Source: Mrakia gelida | Lineage: Eukaryota; Basidiomycota; Tremellomycetes; Cystofilobasidiales; Mrakiaceae | Direction: 5' to 3' | Assembly: GCA_024345305.1 (NCBI GenBank) | Contig: BRON01000015.1 | Location: 744,001 to 808,000 of the forward strand | Length of the DNA: 64,000 nt | Part shown: positions 57,465 to 64,000 of the stretch, piece after piece | Layout of the letters: each line of letters starts with the position of its first letter | Position numbering within the stretch: position 1 is the first letter of the stretch | Notes under the pieces: generated by a model | What the model was told of the DNA's origin: nothing | Databases searched by the model: none | What the model saw: only the letters and a program-made list of their open reading frames with translations | Program-made: the position numbers and the translations under genes

Positions 57465-60400
57465 TCAGATCCCAACCTTCGTGACGACTCCCAGGCTGGA
57501 GGAATGGAGAGCGAACGTGAGAGAGGGGGAAGAGAGTCAGCGGTCGCGTCGAGTCGCGTCCGAGGAGAGCAGAGTCTCGAGGGCAGGAGAGAACAGACGA
57601 GACGAAACGAACCCTTTGGTCTTGCCCTCTCGGAAGAGAAGCTTCATCCCTTCCTTCAAGAACTCGGGTGCTCCTACGAACTCTGTGAGCGCGCGACGAG
57701 GTACGAAGGAGAGGAAGGGAGGAGTCAATTGATCAGTTTCGACGTTCGAGAATCGAGCTTCGTTCCATCCTCGCTTGAGACGCGTTCACAGCTTCGACCC
57801 GCCTTCCGCTGACTGCACATTTACGACTAGTTCCCCCCCCCAGAGCGACTCGGAAAAACTGACTCTCTCGCCTCCCAACGACGAAAAGCGAGACGAAAAG
57901 CACTCACCGAACACGACCGTCGCTCGATCTCCCGTCCTCAAGATGCCCTTCGGGTTGTCCATCGATACGATCCTGACCGTCTGTCTGATCGATCCGACGT
58001 GAAGGACTGCCTGGTACTTGGGAGCGATGGTAGTGTTGTGGTAGAGGACCAAGATCTGGCCTTCGAAGCGACGGACGGCTTTGGGAGGTTCGTCCGTTTT
58101 AGCGAGAATGACCATTCCTAATTTGGACGCGAGAGAGAGAGAGCGAGAGAGAGAGAAAGAAGGGAGTAAGCTCTTGAGTGGGGAAAGGAAAGGAAGAGGA
58201 GATCTATCGATCGGAGAGTTTGTGACGAAGAGGTCGTCGAAGGGGAGGGAGGTCTTTCGACGCGAGGGAAAGGAGGGAAATAGAACGAACCCTTTCGAAC
58301 AGCAGCTCTTCGGACTCGCTTGAGGGCGAACCTGTAAAAGAGGACGAGTTCGAGGTCAGCCGAGTTCAAGGTCATGGAGGAGATGGAAGGATGAGCAAGC
58401 GACGCACGAAACCGATTGGCCTGCCTCCGCCGACCCGACGGGAGCTCGTTTCCTCTGGATGGACTTGACGGAGGTCTGAACGAAGTGACCGAGCGAATCG
58501 GGTCCGAGCATGACAACGTCTCCAGTCTTGACGGTTCCGCTGTTGAGCACTCCGTTGACGACGGTGCCGACGAACTGAAGAAGAGGGAGGAGAGGAGGGA
58601 GGTCAGCAAAGGGATCGGGAGCGAGATGAAGGAGAGATCTAGGCTTACAGGGACACTGAACTGGAGAGCGTGAAAGAAAAGGTCAGCTATGAGATTGAGT
58701 CAGAGCGGTTTGGAGAGACGAGCTTACCACGTCCGATATCGAGTACTCGAGAGGCGCGTCGACCTCGTACTTGTCTCCTCCCTGGCTCGTAGGTAACAGG
58801 TTGAGGAAGGAGCGGAGTAACGGGAGTCCTTCTCCGGTGACGTTGGAAGCGCAGAAGATCGGGCATAAGCTGAGAAAAGGATGAGGAGGAGGTGGGGAGG
58901 AAGTTGGATCAAATGAGCGAGACACGTCGAAAGGAGTGTCGGTCGAGAAGCGAGAGACAAAGGCTCACCGTTCCTTGACGAAGTCCTGGGCGAGCTCTAC
59001 ACAGTCCTCGTTGGACTCGACGTAGACGGGCGTTTTCCTGTGCGGTGGGAAAGGAGGAGAAAGGCAGCCCATCAGCGATCTTGTTCTCGAACGCGGGACG
59101 CGGAGGGCGAACGAGGACGACGAGAACGGACCTGCATCCTGGAGACTTTAATATCTTGAAGAGCTGCTTCTTGGTAGCTTCGAGAACGTGAGGAGGAGTC
59201 ATGTCGATCTGTGCGTCGAAATTCGAGACGAATGACGATCAGCAGCTGATGGTCGACGTCCGGACGCCAGACGAGGGCGAGAAGAACTTTAGGAGGACTG
59301 ACCTTGCTGATCACCACAATGAGAGGTACGGAAAGAGCGAGAGCTACGGCCTTTGGAAGAAAAGAGCGGAGGATGAACTTGCGTCAGTTGAGGGGTCGAG
59401 TCGCGTCGACGAGCGAAAGAAGACTCACGAGATGCTCCTTCGACATCCCTACGAGACCTTGGTTGCCTCCTACCATCAGGATGCAGTAATCCGGCGCACA
59501 TCCAGTCATTCCGACTTCGAGAAGAGAAGAGGAAGAACTCAGGTCGAGCCATCGCGAAGCAAAGAAAGGACGAAAGGGAGCTCACAGATCGTGGTTTTGA
59601 GGTATCTGCCGAACGAACACGTGTCAGCACAAAAAGGTTACAAAACAAAGAGAAGGGTTGAACTCACCTCTCGTGTCCAGCAAGATCTATGATGCGCGGA
59701 AGAGAAGAAAGGAAACGAAACGAAACGATGAGCCTCGTTCGACGAGCCAAGTTCTCCTCCGCCTTCTCTGCCGTCACCCATTCTCCCTCACCCCAAATGT
59801 TCTCAGGACTAACTCACCAATGAAGCTCAAAACCTTAGCAGACCTCTTACAGATCTCGTCCCAACTGAGCTTCTCCCTCCTCGCACTCGTCCCCGAAGCA
59901 GGAACGAAAGCTCCCGACTCCCCTCCTTCCTCGGTAGCAGCTGCTGAAGTATGCGACGAAGGGATGACGGGTTGACCTGTTGGTGAGAAACCGAGGATCT
60001 GAGGGGTCGAGGAGGCATGGAAGTGTCAGATCGGAAAGGCAGAATCGACGCGACTTCGATTGAGGCGTCTTTGCATCGAGAGACGAGAACCGTAAGGTTC
60101 CGGTAGTAGTACGTACCTCCATTCCCACCGAGCTGGTTCGTCCGCTCTCTAGAAAAGTAAAAGGAAGGGAAAGAGAAGGAGGAGACAGGTAAGTGACAGT
60201 TCGATCGACGCGTCGTCCTCGCGCTCGATCTCCTCCCTCCCCTTCTGCCCTCGCCCCGCTGACGTCTCACACCTGATCCCACCGGCCGAAGAAGACGTTC
60301 GGGACCGGCCAGGTAGTAGAAGGGGAAGGAAGCAGACCCGTCGCGGCCTCGAAGGAAGACGTACCGATCTCGTGCTTGTGTCTGAACAAGTTGATCCTCG

Positions 60401-61389
60401 CTCTCCCTCTCCCATCATCCAGTCCTCCTCTCGTCAGCACTCCCAGAGTGGACGATTTCCCTGAGTCGACGTTCCCTATGACTGCGCATCGGACTTCGAT
60501 GATCTGCTCGATGGAGGTGGGGACAAGTCGGATGAGGACGGTGGTGTGAGGGGAGGGTAACGAGGACGAGACGAGGATGGAGATCTGTGGCGAAGGAAAG
60601 AAGAAAGGTCTGTAAGTGGGTGGGAGCTATGTCCAGAGATATAGACAAATGACTCACTTCTCCTCCCATCTCCTCAACGACGTCCTTCAACCTCGCCTGC
60701 ACGATCTCCAACATCTCCTCGGGTCCTCCCTTCGCTCCCTCTCCCTCTCCCAGTTCGACGGCTAACACTTCCCCTACGACTCCGATCTCCTCGATCGAGA
60801 GCCCACCCTCGGCATGGAAGCGTTTGGAAGAGTTCCTCCTCTGTCCTAACGAGACGATGAGCTCTCCGTGAGCTCTGAGAAGGAGGGGAGCGAGGTGAGC
60901 TTTGAGGGAGGAGGTGAGAAGCGGGGAAGGAGGGAGGGAGAGCAGCGTCTGGGAACGAGCAAGAGGTAAGAGAGAGTCAGGATTTCAATGGAGGGGTCAA
61001 TAAGGATGTCAGAGAGATCAAGTGGAGCGAATAATCACCTGAAGATCTGCGACGATATCGTCCTCTTCGTCGTCGTGTGGTGGCGGGGGAGGGCTGGTGA
61101 GCTCGTTGATCTTGGACTGAACGGGAGACGATGGAGCTGCTGTAGATTTCTTGGACGATCCTCCTCCGTGCTTGAGCTTGGCTTCCTGCTGTTGCTGCTG
61201 CTGGATCTTGAGAGCTTCCTTCTGTTTGGCGACCTTCTCGTCGTGGATGTGCTGCAGGGAGGGAAGGGAAGGGAAGGTGATGAGCTCGGCGTCGAGTCCG
61301 TCTCTCGCCTCTCTCCGATTCACGCCCTCGACGAAACTGAGTGGACTGCTTACGTCTATATCTGACTGAAAGGCTGTTATTGAAGTCAT
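57465..61389 (-). CDS. GTPBP1: GTPBP1-type translational GTPase
   Basis: This is a relative of EF-1A/Hbs1, cytosolic, linked in animals to tRNA delivery, ribosome rescue and mRNA decay. About 13 exons. I start at the ATG at 61387-61389 ([12 protein letters not shown]); the frame also extends to an ATG at 61518, but that would leave 17 bases before the divergent gene. The N-terminal Gln/Lys-rich extension ([29 protein letters not shown]) is followed by [20 protein letters not shown]. The G domain starts [20 protein letters not shown] (G1), and [17 protein letters not shown] is the GTPBP1-characteristic block. [16 protein letters not shown] (G3) spans two exons; then come [20 protein letters not shown] sequence and VVISKIDM (G4, Ser instead of Asn/Thr). 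Beta-barrel domains follow: [40 protein letters not shown] and [17 protein letters not shown], ending GVVTKVGI. The family assignment is strong. Confidence 0.88.
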
Positions 61390-61535
61390 GGATTGGACGA
61401 GTTCTTGAGTGGTGGTTTGAGGATCGAATACGGGCGGTGGAATGACTCGAGGTGGGCGACCTCGTTTGGGAGCAGGCCTACTCGATCGTTCCTTCCTTCG
61501 CGACCAGCACAACCTCAAATCTCACAAAACAAGTC

Positions 61536-63742
61536 ATGGCTTTCGGATTCAAGAAGAAGGAAGAGCAGAAGCCCGTGGTGCTCGCTCATTTCATGGTAAA
61601 GCTCATCAGCGAAGGGAAAGCGAGAAGAACAAGGTCGAGCGTCGAGCTGACCTCCACGCCTTCCTCTCTTCCCTCGATCTCTCTGCGACGATCACAGCTC
61701 GGGAACACTGACAGCTACACGCCTGAGCTATGGACGAGGCAGATTAATCTCGCCAGTGAGGCTGGAATGTGCGTTTGGCGCTCTCAGTTCTCTGAGCGTA
61801 AAGTTGTTGAGCTCGAAGAAGCTGACGTCCCCATCTCCTCCTCCATCAGCGATGGTTTCTCGCTCAACCTAGGACGTAGGTCGGATCTTCTCGGCACTTA
61901 TTTACGCTACATCAAGAGCTGACATACATCTCTTGTCCTCAGCCGAAGACTGGCAGCTGCAGCAAGCTCGTTCGTCCAACATCTCGTCCTTCTCCTCCTC
62001 TCCCTCGAGCTGACGCTCCTCCTCGCTTCCCCCAGTCATCGCCTCTTCCCTCTGCCCACCCAACTTCTCCCTTATCTTCTCCCTCGACCTCAACGTGCTC
62101 CCCTGCTCATCAACTCAAGACGCCCAAAACCTCGTTTCTTCCATCTTCTCGTTCTACACCGAATCGGGAGGATCCCACGTCCTTCGATACGGTCGACATC
62201 AGAAACCCGTTCTCAGCACCTTCGGAGGAGGCGCAGCCTCGTTCGGTGGACTCGGATGGGAAGGCCTGCTGGGGATGCTGAAAGAGAGAGGTTTGGAGGT
62301 AGGTCTTACTTCTCGCGAGCAGACGTTTGCCTTCCTCTTGCTTTCGTGCGCTCACTTTCTTCGACGCGTCTCGTCACCTCTCAGGTCTTCTTCATCCCTT
62401 CCTTCTTCCTTCCACCGAACGATATCATCAACAATCCTCTCATTGACGGAGGCTTCGCTTGGAACAACGGCTGGCCGTTGACGGACGCCCCTCTCTCGAA
62501 GACGAAGGAGGACGAACCGTTCGTCAAGTCGGTCAGTTTCGTTTTGCGTTGTTCTTCTGTCGCGTGGCCGACGTTGGATTGATAATTCGCGTACAGGCTA
62601 AACCTTACATGGCTGCCGTGAGCCCATGCTTCTTCACTCACTATGGGACGGAACCTCCTTGGGGCTGGAACAAGTTTGTCGTCTCGCTCGATCTCGTTCG
62701 CTCGTCTCGCACCGTCTGAACCCTGAGCTGATAGTTTCGTCTCTTTCCTACAAACGCAGGAACTGGATCTGTATGTCTTTTCTCTCTCTTCCTTCTCTCG
62801 ATGGGTGCTCGAAGCTGACTCGGTCGGTCGTTCGTTCCTCCTTTCAATAGACGCGTCGGACGATAACCTCTACGCAACGAGGTGGGAGCAGGTCCTCGCC
62901 ATGAAGCCTGAGATGGTTCAGATTATCAGCTGGAACGACTTCGGAGAGAGGTAGGCCTCACTTTTTATCTCCTCCATCCGTCTCGAAGACGAGACACCAA
63001 GGTGGCGAGAAATCGAAACTCACGCGTCCGTTTGACGGTTCGTTTCTTCCTTCTCAGCCACTACATCGGACCGGTCGAGGGCTCTCAGCCCGGCTCAGAA
63101 AGTTGGACGGACGGGATGAGCCATGAGGGATGGTTGGAGTTGACGAAGTGGTTCGTTGGGAGGTACAAGGGCGAGAGCAAGGAGGTGAGCAGTTTTGTTC
63201 GAGTTTGGGCATCTTGCCTGCCTTTCTCGGGCAAATAGGACCTGATCTTCCATTCCCTCCAGGCCACCGAAAAGAAAATCATCTTCGCACATCGACCTCA
63301 CCCAGCCCTCATGGAACCAACCGAAGATCGCGTCGGGCGTCCCGCCAACTCCCATCGCGTTCGTCCACGTCTCTCCTCTTCTCCTCTTGTGTCAGCTCAC
63401 TCCCATCCTCCCTTTGTCTTATTCTCCTCCCAGGCTCAAGATCTCATCTCCTTCACCTCCCTTCTCGCCCACTCCTCAACCACCCTAACCCTCACGCACA
63501 CGTCCTCCTCTCCAACCTCCCTCCCCTCGACCCGCACCCTTCCCCTCCCCAAAGGCGCCTCCCATTTCACCGTCCCCTTCCTCCCAGGCTCCTACACCTT
63601 CTTCGTCTCCAGAACTCACAAGGGTGGCGAGGAAAGAGAGATAGGAAGAGCTACAACGACGGTCCAAGGGGACGAGTTCGACGGTGGGGAGTGCAGGAGG
63701 TTCAACTTCAACTTCACGACGGGGGTGATTCGGATTTGCTAG
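61536..63742 (+). CDS. GH71 alpha-1,3-glucanase (mutanase-like), no signal peptide
   Basis: Glycoside hydrolase family 71 hydrolyses alpha-1,3-glucan in fungal cell walls. The start at 61536 reads MAFGFKKKEEQKPVVLAHFM, in which VVLAHFM is the family's first strand. LGNTDSYTPELWTRQINLAS, EAGIDGFSLNLG and PEDWQLQQA follow across short introns, then NFSLIFSLDLNVLPCSS (62060-62110), GRHQKPVLSTFGGG, VFFIPSFFLPP, IDGGFAWNNGWPL, PYMAAVSPCFFTHYG, the catalytic-region block WEQVLAMKPEMVQIISWNDF (62885-62945) and GESHYIGPVEG. The C-terminal part (63430-63742) is a beta-rich Ser/Thr module ending FNFNFTTGVIRIC. The core has the conserved Asp/Glu and Trp residues expected, so it is probably active. Unlike usual secreted mutanases, the N-terminus is charged and lacks a signal peptide, suggesting an intracellular or unconventionally secreted form, or a missed upstream exon. 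About 480 residues. Confidence 0.88.
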
Positions 63743-63946
63743 GCTTTCCCATCGCCCTCAGTACGATCACATGACGTCTGCCTGATTGTATCGCGTTTCG
63801 TTTCGTTGGGGAAGCGGCAGGAACAAGTGTACGAGAGGGACGCGTCGTTTTCGATTCGGTCGACCGGCGAACCCCTCCCATCCTCTCTCCCTCCTCTTGC
63901 ATTCCATCTCAACTCTTCCCACCATCTCATCTCAACCTTTCAAGCG

Positions 63947-64000
63947 ATGATAGTAACAGAACCCTCTCCTCTCAAGTTCCAGTGAGTTTTTCCGCTCTCC
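63947..64000 (+). CDS. Possible first exon of a further gene (partial)
   Basis: ATG 63947 begins a short exon (MIVTEPSPLKF plus two bases of the next codon) ending at 63981, immediately followed by a GTGAGT donor, the usual intron start in this genome. The gene would continue right of the window. The product cannot be named. The 200 bases before it hold a GACGCGTC palindrome at 63840 and CT-rich promoter-like sequence. Confidence 0.4.

Overview
The window looks like chromosomal DNA of a basidiomycete yeast, most consistent with the Pucciniomycotina (Rhodotorula/Sporobolomyces-like Microbotryomycetes). The grounds are high GC content, many short introns (mostly about 60-150 nt, GTGAGT-type donor, a CTGAC branch motif, CAG acceptor) in almost every gene, strong C/G preference at third codon positions, and genes packed on both strands. 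There is no prophage, CRISPR, operon or recognisable transposon. All multi-exon models below were assembled by eye from reading frames and splice signals, so outer boundaries are more reliable than each internal junction.

Layout: the 5' part of an F-box-like gene (1-238, -); SEC15 exocyst subunit (423-4180, +); a second F-box-like gene (4977-7301, -); a full-size ABCC/MRP transporter (7587-15575, +); a small multi-pass membrane protein (15865-17288, -); a third F-box-like gene with a frame break (17816-19569, +); a Gln-rich protein of unknown function with a frame break (20285-22788, +); a very large low-complexity protein (23365-28664, -); an unknown protein with a SUMO-interaction-like motif (29487-31387, -); HIR1/HIRA histone chaperone (31655-36166, -); a secreted CREG-like protein (36996-38119, +); a probably mitochondrial gene with an internal tandem duplication, an in-frame stop and a frame break (39180-40500, -); cullin CUL4 (40820-44667, +); a type II membrane glycosyltransferase of fucosyltransferase-like type (45038-48345, +); a decayed F-box-like paralogue (48831-50033, +); a gene-poor stretch with two diverged copies of a 340-380 bp direct repeat (50740-51784); an Alba-like protein (52020-53296, -); a C2H2 zinc-finger transcription factor (53635-56849, -); a GTPBP1-type translational GTPase (57465-61389, -); a GH71 alpha-1,3-glucanase without a signal peptide (61536-63742, +); and the possible first exon of a further gene (63947, +).

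The well-conserved genes (SEC15, ABCC, HIR1, CUL4, GTPBP1, GH71) are intact housekeeping or physiology genes with no evident common pathway. The variable part is the F-box-like family, with four members in 64 kb. They share a short N-terminal F-box-like motif, and two share a PAGPLVLRN block and an FETFLR C-terminus. Two members show frame breaks, and two share a 43-nt upstream element. Other points worth a second look are strong over-representation of the palindrome GACGCGTC, an 8-nt micro-exon in the ABCC Walker B region, the internally duplicated gene at 39-40.5 kb, and the direct repeat near 51 kb. I did not find a clearly new multi-gene system; the most unusual signals are these repeat, duplication and decay features.
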